Positions 1-6,100 of a stretch of DNA of 64,000 nt are shown in pieces. Every line of letters begins with the position of its first letter. Positions within the stretch are counted from its first letter, which is position 1. The stretch lies in assembly GCA_040506775.1 (NCBI GenBank), contig JBEVWC010000012.1, positions 1 to 64,000 of the forward strand. Reading direction: 5' to 3'. Source of the stretch: Thiodiazotropha sp040506775. Its GTDB lineage: Bacteria; Pseudomonadota; Gammaproteobacteria; Chromatiales; Chromatiaceae. The position numbers and the translations under genes are program-made. A model generated the notes under the pieces. That model had not been told where the DNA came from, did not search any database, and saw only the letters and a program-made list of their open reading frames with translations.

Positions 1-94
1 AGAGATTACCGATAATCATGAAAGAGCCGAGTAGAATGTTAATTGCAAAGATACCCGTAAGTCCGATGCGGGTTTTTCTACAGGCTCGTTATGT
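1..94 (+). other. Tail of a preceding integron cassette with its attC R' box
   Basis: The stretch ends with GTTATGT at 88-94, the same R'-type core (GTTATGC or GTTAGGC) that ends the attC sites further right. The next cassette gene starts 12 bases after it, as in the other cassettes. A short hairpin (ACCCG/CGGGT) followed by five T lies at about 54-76. The rest of the preceding cassette, including any R'' box, is outside or not recognisable. That this is an attC end is inferred from the repeated pattern to its right. Confidence 0.5.
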
Positions 95-106
95 TGGAAA
101 TAGATT

Positions 107-637
107 ATGAAGAGACCATCCAGATTCATGCCAAAATATACTGAGAAGCCAATTGGTTTTAGGGGCAAAGTATTTTTTGCTGTACTTCTTTGCCTTGCCG
201 CATGGCTTCTTTGGTTATATCCATTTTTATTGATGGCTATACCAATAATCATAGCCCTCGATATTAAGGACAGAGTATTTAGAAAAAAACATTTTAAGGT
301 TCTTTTGAAGGGCAGGGATACTGACTCAATATGTACTTTTTCTCGCTATTTTGAATGCCGAGAAATTGATACATGGGTAATCAGGGCAGTTTATGAGCAA
401 TTACAAAGTTACTTAGCACCCGAAAAAAAAGCATTCCCAATTCGACCGCAAGATGATGTGTTTAAGGATTTGCTAATCGATGATGAAGATTTTGAATTAG
501 ATATAGTTGAAGAAATCGCTGAGAGAACTGGGCGCTCATTGGAGAATACCGAATCTAATCCATACTATGGGAAAGCAAGTATTGTCGAAAATCTTGTTTA
601 TTATTTCAATGAGCAGCCTAAAGTAAATCCAACATAA
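107..637 (+). CDS. Cassette gene 1: membrane-anchored protein of unknown function
   Basis: This 176-residue protein has no function I can name. Residues about 20-52 form one or two hydrophobic helices, so it is probably anchored in the inner membrane. The C-terminal ~120 residues are soluble and acidic, with a conserved-looking stretch around residues 110-165 (RPQDDVFKDLL, then AERTGRSLEN) resembling small helical domains. It sits between the R' box at 88-94 and the attC at 632-705, and its stop codon overlaps the start of that attC, as is typical of integron cassettes. Base composition is much AT-richer than the housekeeping genes to the right, which supports acquisition by transfer. There is no strong Shine-Dalgarno site. 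Confidence 0.75.
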   Translation: MKRPSRFMPKYTEKPIGFRGKVFFAVLLCLAAWLLWLYPFLLMAIPIIIALDIKDRVFRKKHFKVLLKGRDTDSICTFSRYFECREIDTWVIRAVYEQLQSYLAPEKKAFPIRPQDDVFKDLLIDDEDFELDIVEEIAERTGRSLENTESNPYYGKASIVENLVYYFNEQPKVNPT

Positions 638-705
638 CACGTCGCTCCACCTGGACGCGCAAAACCGCTGCGCGCTTTTGTCGCACCTGAGGCGGGTCGT
701 TAGGC
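632..705 (+). other. attC recombination site 1 (integron)
   Basis: The site begins with an R''-like ACATAAC at 632-638, overlapping the stop of the preceding gene, and ends with GTTAGGC at 699-705, a full match to the R' consensus GTTRRRY. The interior is imperfectly self-complementary (GCGCAAAACCGC against GCGCTTTTG), so the single strand can fold as attC sites do. Length is about 74 bases. Confidence 0.8.
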
Positions 706-715
706 AACAATGTAA

Positions 716-1120
716 ATGAATATCAGTGCAATTCACAAACTTGTAGAAAGCGGCTTCCATGAAGAAGCACTTAATAAAATCCAAGCAGCAAAAGATAGAG
801 GAGAAACAAACCCAATTTTAATTCTATTCGAAGCTCTAGCTTTGTATGATGGAAAAAAAGATCTCGAATGTTTGGTTATGCTAAATAAGTTCATATCTAA
901 AATTAGTCCTGAACATGAAAAGTACAACTATGCTTTATTTACATCTGGAATCTGCTTGATGAATTTAGGGTTGCCTACAGAAGCATCAAAATTATTTAAT
1001 TTAGTACCAGATGAATATCCTGATATTGAAAGTGAGCGAAGAGACGCTAAGTTAAAATCCAATGTATCAAAAGAAGCAAAAAATATATATAAAAGTCTCA
1101 TTGATAGAGCTAATGCCTAA
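716..1120 (+). CDS. Cassette gene 2: small TPR-like helical protein
   Basis: This 134-residue soluble protein is made almost entirely of predicted helices. Helix pairs around residues 1-50 and 65-110 have the A/G/L-rich spacing of tetratricopeptide repeats, for example FHEEALNKIQAA and LGLPTEASKLFNLVP. A role as a protein-binding adaptor is inferred from fold only. The single gene lies between attC sites 1 and 2, and its last codons form the R'' box of attC 2 (GCCTAAC, 1115-1121). It is AT-rich with no clear ribosome binding site, so translation may depend on readthrough from upstream or on a leaderless-like start. Confidence 0.72.
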   Translation: MNISAIHKLVESGFHEEALNKIQAAKDRGETNPILILFEALALYDGKKDLECLVMLNKFISKISPEHEKYNYALFTSGICLMNLGLPTEASKLFNLVPDEYPDIESERRDAKLKSNVSKEAKNIYKSLIDRANA

Positions 1121-1174
1121 CCAGGCCATCAAATCCGACGCCCGTACCTCGCGCGGTTTACGGCAACGTTAAGT
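1115..1174 (+). other. attC recombination site 2 (integron)
   Basis: R'' GCCTAAC at 1115-1121 and R' GTTAAGT at 1168-1174 both match the attC consensus (RYYYAAC, GTTRRRY). The spacing gives 60 bases, the classical 59-base-element size. The inner part contains CGCCCGTA and TTTACGGCAACG, which can pair imperfectly. Confidence 0.8.
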
Positions 1175-1185
1175 GTAAAACAAAC

Positions 1186-1764
1186 GTGCAGATAGAAGCC
1201 TGGGACAAAGTTGCAAGTGAAGCCAATTTCAATTTAGAAATTGATCTTCCTAAATTTATCGAGCGCATACCAAGCGAAGAGAGAATCCTCGATTATGGTT
1301 GTGGTTATGGGCGCATAACAGAGATTCTTTTCAAAAAAGGATATGTCAATATTGTTGGTGTTGACTCATCAGGAGAAATGATCAGGAGGGGGAAATTAGA
1401 GCACCCTCACATTTCTCTTCAGAAAACGGAAGGTTCAAGGCTAAGCTATCCGAATAGCACCTTTGGAGCTGTGGTTGTTTGTGCAGTATTAACATGCCTT
1501 CCAGAGCAACAACAAAAAATGAATGTTCTTTCTGAAATAAAAAGGGTGTTGAGGCCTGGAGGTATATTGCACTTAGTTGAGTTTTGCGGCGAATCAAATA
1601 ATATATTTACATCTAAAATGGGTGTGTTAATGCAACATCAAACTCCAAAAGACCTAAGAAGTTTTCTATCTACATTTACAGAATTGAGCACTAAAGTAAC
1701 TAAAACCAAAACGATGAGCGGCAATAATGCAAAAGCATTTAGTTATTTTGGTCAAAACACTTAA
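1186..1764 (+). CDS. Cassette gene 3: class I SAM-dependent methyltransferase
   Basis: This 192-residue protein starts with GTG at 1186, 11 bases after the attC 2 core. Motif I of the Rossmann methyltransferases is clear at residues ~36-44 (LDYGCGYGR). An acidic strand end follows (VGVDSSGEMI, ~58-67), and the post-motif region RVLRPGGILHLVEF (~119-132) is typical of this superfamily. It should bind S-adenosylmethionine; the substrate cannot be deduced. It is shorter than most such enzymes (220-260 residues), with a short C-terminal cap. It is AT-rich and flanked on both sides by attC sites, so it is a mobile single-gene cassette. Confidence 0.85.
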   Translation: MQIEAWDKVASEANFNLEIDLPKFIERIPSEERILDYGCGYGRITEILFKKGYVNIVGVDSSGEMIRRGKLEHPHISLQKTEGSRLSYPNSTFGAVVVCAVLTCLPEQQQKMNVLSEIKRVLRPGGILHLVEFCGESNNIFTSKMGVLMQHQTPKDLRSFLSTFTELSTKVTKTKTMSGNNAKAFSYFGQNT

Positions 1765-1852
1765 CAATCGCATGCACTCGGACAGCAAAAAATCGCAGCT
1801 CCTCGTTCCTCGCCGCTCTGCTTTTTGCTTCGGGTGATGCGGAGCGTTATGC
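1759..1852 (+). other. attC recombination site 3 (integron)
   Basis: The site starts at ACTTAAC (1759-1765), overlapping the stop codon, and ends with GTTATGC at 1846-1852. The inner sequence contains complementary stretches (GCAAAAAATCGCAG against CTGCTTTTTGC; CGCATGCACTCGG against CGGGTGATGCG) that can form a long hairpin. Length is 94 bases. Confidence 0.8.
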
Positions 1853-1865
1853 CATATAAAGAATC

Positions 1866-2291
1866 ATGATCTACGTAGAAGAAAATGACTTTAATCGCCA
1901 AATTGAATTGTTAGGCCTTTTGGCTGAAAGCCAGCCTTATTCAATATGTGCATGGTTATACCCGGAATCAAAGGTAAGTGAAGTTGCTGGTTTTAAAGTA
2001 TGTAGTGAAACCAGTCACATTGAGCAAATTACTACTTATAGTGACGACGTCACCCCTAAGTACACAGAATTGGTGCCAGCAACAAAATCAAATATAAAAG
2101 CTTATCTTGATGCCAAAAATGAGTTGAAAGCCAACTGTGATAGTTTGGCTCTTTATCAAGAAAAGTCATTAAACTGGTTTGTGGCAGCAATTGGGCATGA
2201 AGGCATGTGCCTTGTAAAAGAATCTGGATTATTGTCTGGACTGTTAAGTGCAGGATTTAATGCAACCACAGAAGCACCATCATGGTGGTAA
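1866..2291 (+). CDS. Cassette gene 4: hypothetical protein
   Basis: I do not recognise this 141-residue protein. It is soluble, mixed alpha/beta, with two Cys near residues 22 and 40 and a final Trp-Trp pair. The C-terminal ~35 residues (WFVAAIGHEGMCLVKESG and onward) are moderately hydrophobic and Gly-rich, but not a convincing membrane segment. The gene is a lone cassette between attC 3 and attC 4. The start codon lies 13 bases after the R' core, with a weak AAAGAATC upstream. No function is proposed. Confidence 0.72.
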   Translation: MIYVEENDFNRQIELLGLLAESQPYSICAWLYPESKVSEVAGFKVCSETSHIEQITTYSDDVTPKYTELVPATKSNIKAYLDAKNELKANCDSLALYQEKSLNWFVAAIGHEGMCLVKESGLLSGLLSAGFNATTEAPSWW

Positions 2292-2292
2292 G

Positions 2293-2361
2293 GCATAACA
2301 CGGTGCTCCACTCGACCAAAAACCGCTTTGCGGTTTTCGTCGAGTGAGCTAGGCGTTATGC
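2293..2361 (+). other. attC recombination site 4 (integron)
   Basis: R'' GCATAAC (2293-2299) and R' GTTATGC (2355-2361) are exact complements of each other. The interior has near-perfect arms (ACTCGACCAAAAACCGC against GCGGTTTTCGTCGAGT) around a short loop. This is the most symmetrical attC of the array, 69 bases long. Confidence 0.88.
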
Positions 2362-2371
2362 ACAAGACAAA

Positions 2372-2788
2372 ATGAGAGTATTTTTTATAGCTTTAATTAT
2401 CGGTATCGTTAAAATAGTTGCTATTTCTAAGCTTTATCAAGAAATAGGACTACTTGGAAGTATCTATCTATATGTGGCAGGTACAAGCATCGGCGGACTG
2501 GTTCTCTTTTTCAATTGGAAGGAAGCAAAGGCACAATATGAAGAGGTCAGTAATATTGATAAGTCTCTAGTAATGGGACTTAAAGGTAATACAAAGGGCT
2601 TGTCTAGTAATGAAAAAAAGAGCCTAAAAATAATATGCCAGTCAATACTGTTTACTATAGCCGTAATATTTGTATTTATACCAGGTGTGGTAAGCGATAT
2701 TCTAGGTATCGTTTTGGCACCCTTAGCTATACGATCGAAATTATCGAATTTCATTGTCAAAATAAATGCGAGAGATAGTAATGCATAA
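2372..2788 (+). CDS. Cassette gene 5: FxsA-like cytoplasmic membrane protein
   Basis: This 138-residue protein has the layout of the FxsA family. Two hydrophobic segments lie near the N-terminus (about 3-20 and 26-48), followed by a charged cytoplasmic loop. A hydrophobic pair follows around 90-120, containing the family-like FIPGVVSDILGIVLAPLAIRSKL pattern (Pro-Gly, Asp-Leu/Ile-Gly, then a Leu/Pro-rich helix). In E. coli, FxsA overproduction relieves exclusion of phage T7 in F-plasmid cells (established knowledge). Whether this copy does so is unknown. It is a cassette flanked by attC 4 and attC 5, and the stop codon is inside the attC 5 R'' box. Confidence 0.7.
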   Translation: MRVFFIALIIGIVKIVAISKLYQEIGLLGSIYLYVAGTSIGGLVLFFNWKEAKAQYEEVSNIDKSLVMGLKGNTKGLSSNEKKSLKIICQSILFTIAVIFVFIPGVVSDILGIVLAPLAIRSKLSNFIVKINARDSNA

Positions 2789-2896
2789 CAATCAGCAGCA
2801 AGGGACCCAACTACGTTCCGCCAATTTGTGGTTTGCTGCGCAAACTTTACCACAAATGGGCTCCATTCCGTCGGGCCCTTGTGCTGGGCGTTATGA
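2783..2896 (+). other. attC recombination site 5 (integron), long form
   Basis: R'' GCATAAC at 2783-2789 and R' GTTATGA at 2890-2896 bound a 114-base site. Extended arms are visible: AGCAAGGGACCCA against the later GGGCCCTTGTGCT, and TTTGTGGT against ACCACAAA. It is the longest attC in the array, in the size range reported for long attC sites such as Vibrio repeats. Confidence 0.82.
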
Positions 2897-2905
2897 GTGA
2901 CACGG

Positions 2906-3394
2906 ATGAAACTGCGAGATATTGAAGAAAGAGATATCGAGACTATTCCGTTATTGCTAAACAACGAAAATGTCGCTAGATATCTTACAGGACGGATTCC
3001 GTTTCCATACACTTTGGATGACGCTAAGTGGTGGGTCTCTACAGGCCATAAAGAAGGAATTAACAAAGCTATTGATATTGAGGGCTCCTTTGCAGGCATG
3101 ATAGGCGTTTCGCAAGGAAACTTTGAGTACCAAAAGTCAGGCGAAATTGGCTACTGGATTGGTGAAAAGTATTGGGGTATAGGTATCGGAACACAAGCGC
3201 TCACAGCTATGACGAACATGATTTTTGAATCTACTGATATTGTTCGTTTGTACGCACCTGTATTTTCGCCCAATGTAGCCTCTATGAGAGTTCTAGAAAA
3301 GTGCGGTTTCTCTATAGAATCAGTGCAAATTAAAGCACTCTATAAGCACAATACTTTTTACAATGCTCATGTTTATGCAAAGATCAACTCGTAA
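2906..3394 (+). CDS. Cassette gene 6: GNAT (RimJ/RimL-type) N-acetyltransferase
   Basis: This protein of about 162 residues begins MKLRDIEERDIE, the usual opening of RimJ/RimL-like acetyltransferases. GNAT motif A is seen around residues 92-105 (GIGIGTQALTAM), with the preceding beta strand GEIGYWIGEKYWG. The conserved Asn-Val-Ala-Ser block followed by VLEKCGF lies at ~128-140. It transfers acetyl groups from acetyl-CoA to an unknown amine (protein N-terminus, amino acid or drug). A GTG at 2897 in the same frame would begin directly after the attC 5 core; the ATG at 2906 fits the family start better. It is the last intact cassette of the array. Confidence 0.85.
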   Translation: MKLRDIEERDIETIPLLLNNENVARYLTGRIPFPYTLDDAKWWVSTGHKEGINKAIDIEGSFAGMIGVSQGNFEYQKSGEIGYWIGEKYWGIGIGTQALTAMTNMIFESTDIVRLYAPVFSPNVASMRVLEKCGFSIESVQIKALYKHNTFYNAHVYAKINS

Positions 3395-3455
3395 CAATTA
3401 GCTCTAGTAGACATGCTAGTTCCTACGGTTTAGTCGACACCCTGAACTAACCAGT
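3389..3455 (+). other. Possible decayed attC after the last cassette
   Basis: An R''-like TCGTAAC overlaps the stop of the acetyltransferase gene, as at the other cassette ends. No matching GTTRRRY box or clean complementary arm is found before IS3-like coding remnants begin. I read this as an attC damaged by the insertion or deletion that brought in the IS remnant. Confidence 0.35.
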
Positions 3456-3790
3456 CAGGAGCGTCTACCGATGCCCTTTACATTCACCCGTTTATGTTGT
3501 CTCGTTGGCGAAAACAAGCGCGAGGGGGTTTAATCATGACCAAGGGTGCGGATGTCAATAAAGAGGTTACTGCGGAGCTCAAGGAGCTGCGTTGAATCAA
3601 GAAGGACTATGAGAGGCTAAAGCTCGAGCACGAGCTTTAATATAAAGCCATCGAGTTCACTTCAACTCGAAAAGAGATATATTCATCCCCCATGAAAGTT
3701 TTCCGGTGAAGCGCATGTGTGCTTTGTACGGCGTGAGCAAGAGTGGGTGCCATGCACCGCAGCACCGCCTGCCAACAAAGGTTGACAGAT
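3455..3790 (+). pseudogene. Relic of an IS3-family transposase (OrfA and start of OrfB)
   Basis: One frame from about 3460 reads DALYIHPFMLSRWRKQARGG, then ELKELR, stop, IKKDYERLKLEHEL, stop, YKAIEF. This is the helix-turn-helix end and leucine-zipper region of an IS3-family OrfA, with two in-frame stops (TGA near 3593 and TAA near 3638). From about 3691 another frame reads HESFPVKRMCALYGVSKSGCH, matching the N-terminus of IS3 OrfB, after which the similarity ends. The catalytic DDE domain is missing. The element is dead and sits exactly at the right end of the cassette array. Terminal inverted repeats could not be placed. Confidence 0.75.
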
Positions 3791-3908
3791 CACCTGTGTT
3801 CATGCAAATGTTGACATATTCTGTCAGAACGCTACCAAAATAAAAAGCAGCTAACCAACACAACGTGTCTGGTCTGACATAGGGAATGTAGTACAAAAGG
3901 AGTATCAT

Positions 3909-4607
3909 ATGTCATTCACTGATGACACTATCGATGTGGTTGTCGCGCTTGGTAAGGGAATCTATTCGGTTGGTCAGGACATTGTTCTGGGCATAGAACG
4001 GACTGGTGAGGGACTAGGTCTGGGTGAAGACGGTCGTGTAGCAGCCATTGGGCGTGAAAATAGTGCGATGGTCTCGCTGATCGAGCGATTCATTAAGTAT
4101 GGCATCAGTGATCAAAGCAGTCCGCTTTACAAAAGTATTGTCTATGTTCTAGAGCACTATTACTCATACTTCCCGGATCAAGCTGTCGAGATGCTGGCTA
4201 AACAGGCAGGTATCGGCGCAGGGTACACGGTAGGAAGAATGGTTATAGGTAAGAAATTGGCTACTGCGGTTGCCTCCAGAATCGCGATGGCAATTGCGGC
4301 TAGTGCTGCGTATAAGCAGCTCGCAAAGCGAATAGGTGTTTCCGCCGGGGCCTCCACGACGGGAATCGGTACCCCCATAGGGCTTCTTATGGTTCAGGGT
4401 TTTTTACAACGTTCCTCCCATGCTGCCATGCGGCTTAGAATGAAATCGCCAAAACTTTATGCAATCTTGCAGTCAAATGGTGATTTGCAGTTACTCTATT
4501 TCTTAATAGAGAAGCCGATGGAAAAATATGTCCAAGCCATATCGACAGCTGAGCGCAATAATGCGCAGTTTCAAAGCGCGATCAAAAGAAAATATAAGCT
4601 GAATTGA
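3909..4607 (+). CDS. Unknown protein with Gly/Ala-rich hydrophobic core
   Basis: I do not recognise this 232-residue protein. The N-terminal ~90 residues are amphipathic and contain glycine-spaced repeats (GEGLGLGEDGR, 33-43). Residues ~99-165 are strikingly rich in Gly and Ala, with two or more long hydrophobic stretches broken by basic residues (AGIGAGYTVGR, AVASRIAMAIAASAA, TGIGTPIGLLMVQG). This is a glycine-zipper-like pattern seen in proteins that insert into or fold against membranes. There is no signal peptide. A strong ribosome site (AAAGGAG, 3896-3902) precedes ATG at the right distance. The next gene, 25 bases downstream, encodes a tiny two-helix membrane protein, so the two probably form one operon. 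A membrane-active effector with its immunity protein is a possible reading, not a demonstrated one. Confidence 0.75.
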   Translation: MSFTDDTIDVVVALGKGIYSVGQDIVLGIERTGEGLGLGEDGRVAAIGRENSAMVSLIERFIKYGISDQSSPLYKSIVYVLEHYYSYFPDQAVEMLAKQAGIGAGYTVGRMVIGKKLATAVASRIAMAIAASAAYKQLAKRIGVSAGASTTGIGTPIGLLMVQGFLQRSSHAAMRLRMKSPKLYAILQSNGDLQLLYFLIEKPMEKYVQAISTAERNNAQFQSAIKRKYKLN

Positions 4608-4632
4608 TATCGCCCGGCACAGGGTTTTGACA

Positions 4633-4863
4633 ATGAACGCGAATAAATGGCTCTACTTTTTCTCAAAATTTACCCTGATCGATGAGATATTAGGCTTCGC
4701 CTACTGGGCGTTGGCCATTTATGGCATTTTTCTTATTGTGGGCGCACTCAACAACGCTATAGTGATGGTGATCGTGCTTGGCGCATATATCGTTTCTGTA
4801 ACGCTTTTTTATCTGTTTCTGAGTAAAAAAATCAAATCATTCTTCAAAGACGATGCCGGTTGA
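4633..4863 (+). CDS. Small two-helix membrane protein, partner of the preceding gene
   Basis: This 76-residue protein has two hydrophobic segments (about 20-38 and 41-64) and a basic C-terminal tail (SKKIKSFFKDDAG), a topology with both ends probably in the cytoplasm. ATG at 4633 is preferred; an in-frame TTG lies two codons upstream. The gap of 25 bases to the preceding stop and the same orientation suggest co-transcription. No family is recognised. Size and topology would suit an immunity protein or a small accessory subunit, but that rests on context only. Confidence 0.65.
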   Translation: MNANKWLYFFSKFTLIDEILGFAYWALAIYGIFLIVGALNNAIVMVIVLGAYIVSVTLFYLFLSKKIKSFFKDDAG

Positions 4864-5237
4864 TTGCATTCTGAGCCTTCCAGTCTCACTCTAATTTACA
4901 AAGCGCTCCGTATGAAAAACAAGACTGGGAGTTGTGTAGCGTCATTTATTCCGTAGCACTATATGACATTCCATCTCATCCAGAGCATTGTGTCCGTAAC
5001 AAATACAAAAGTGAATATGATGGTGTTTTTACTCCGTCACTCTGTCGTCTGATAATAATACAATAAAATACAATAAGTTATGATTATTAAACTCAGATTG
5101 GCGCTTCAGGTCAGACTTGGTTTAGAATCCCAATAGGGCTGTTGTTGTATATCCCAATAGAAATAATTAATGAATTCGTCGATTCTAGGCGTGCGAATTC
5201 TTCATAGTAAAAACAACACCAGAGGGGGAGAGCATCC
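4864..5237. other. AT-rich intergenic region upstream of phaB
   Basis: No gene is seen in these ~370 bases. It contains runs such as AATAATACAATAAAATACAA (about 5055-5074), two copies of TCCCAATAG (5129 and 5152 areas), and two GAATTC sites about 20 bases apart. It probably carries the phaB promoter. The phaB ribosome site AGAGGGGGAGAG is at about 5221-5232. Confidence 0.6.
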
Positions 5238-5960
5238 ATGGGACGAGTGGCACTCGTAACCGGGGGTACCCGGGGCATTGGCGAAGCGGTCAGTGTGGCA
5301 TTGAAAGAGGCGGGTTATACGGTCGCCGCCAATTATGCGGGTAACGATGACAAGGCGCGGGCGTTTACCGAACGCACCGGCATACCCGCATACAAGTTCG
5401 ACGTGAGTGATTTCAAGGCTGTGGAAGAGGGGGTCGCGAAGATCGAGTCGGAACTCGGTCCAATCGACGTTCTGATCAACAATGCCGGTATCACCCGGGA
5501 CACCACCATGCCGAAGATGACCTTCGAACAGTGGGACCAGGTGATCCAGACCAACCTGACGTCCTGTTTCAACACCTCCCACGCGGTCTTTCCGGGCATG
5601 CGTGAGCGGGGGTTCGGACGCATCGTCAACATCGGCTCGGTCAATGGTCAGGCTGGTCAGTATGGCCAGGTCAACTATGCCGCGGCCAAGTCCGGCATCC
5701 ACGGCTTCACCAAGGCGCTGGCCAAGGAAGGGGCCAGCAAGGGTATTACGGTGAACGCGGTTGCCCCGGGCTATGTGGCCACCGACATGGTTCGGGCGGT
5801 CCCTGAGGCGGTTCTGGAGAAGATTATCAAGACCATCCCCGTGGGGCGGCTCGGTGAACCTGAGGATATCTCCCGCTCGGTGTTGTTCCTGATTGCGGAC
5901 GACGCCTCGTTCATTACCGGCTCCACCCTGTCGGTGAACGGTGGCCAGCACATGTACTGA
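5238..5960 (+). CDS. phaB: Acetoacetyl-CoA reductase
   Basis: This is a short-chain dehydrogenase of 240 residues, the typical PhaB/PhbB length. It reduces acetoacetyl-CoA to (R)-3-hydroxybutyryl-CoA with NADPH, the second step of polyhydroxybutyrate synthesis, in the cytoplasm. The cofactor motif TGGTRGIG is at 8-15, NNAG at 81-84, and the catalytic Ser134, Tyr147 and Lys151 (YAAAK) are present. The PhaB-like segment TTMPKMTFEQWDQVI is at 89-103. The gene stands alone after an AT-rich leader; no phaC or phaA is in the window. A FabG role is possible in principle, but the substrate-region residues favour PhaB. Confidence 0.92.
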   Translation: MGRVALVTGGTRGIGEAVSVALKEAGYTVAANYAGNDDKARAFTERTGIPAYKFDVSDFKAVEEGVAKIESELGPIDVLINNAGITRDTTMPKMTFEQWDQVIQTNLTSCFNTSHAVFPGMRERGFGRIVNIGSVNGQAGQYGQVNYAAAKSGIHGFTKALAKEGASKGITVNAVAPGYVATDMVRAVPEAVLEKIIKTIPVGRLGEPEDISRSVLFLIADDASFITGSTLSVNGGQHMY

Positions 5961-6050
5961 GGGGCGGTTCTCTCCGATCGGCCTCTGGGTGGGGTTTGAG
6001 TCTGCGGATCTGTAACTCGGTCGACGCGGTGATTACGGACTTCTGAAGCA

Positions 6051-6081
6051 AATCAGCCCGTCCTTGTGGGACGGGCTGATT
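6051..6081. terminator. Hairpin between convergent genes
   Basis: This is a perfect inverted repeat with 13-base arms (AATCAGCCCGTCC / GGACGGGCTGATT) and a 5-base loop. It lies between phaB (+) and the convergent beta-helix gene (-). There is no long T run on either side, so bidirectional termination is probable but not certain. Confidence 0.65.
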
Positions 6082-6100
6082 CACGAGACGGGCAGGAAGC

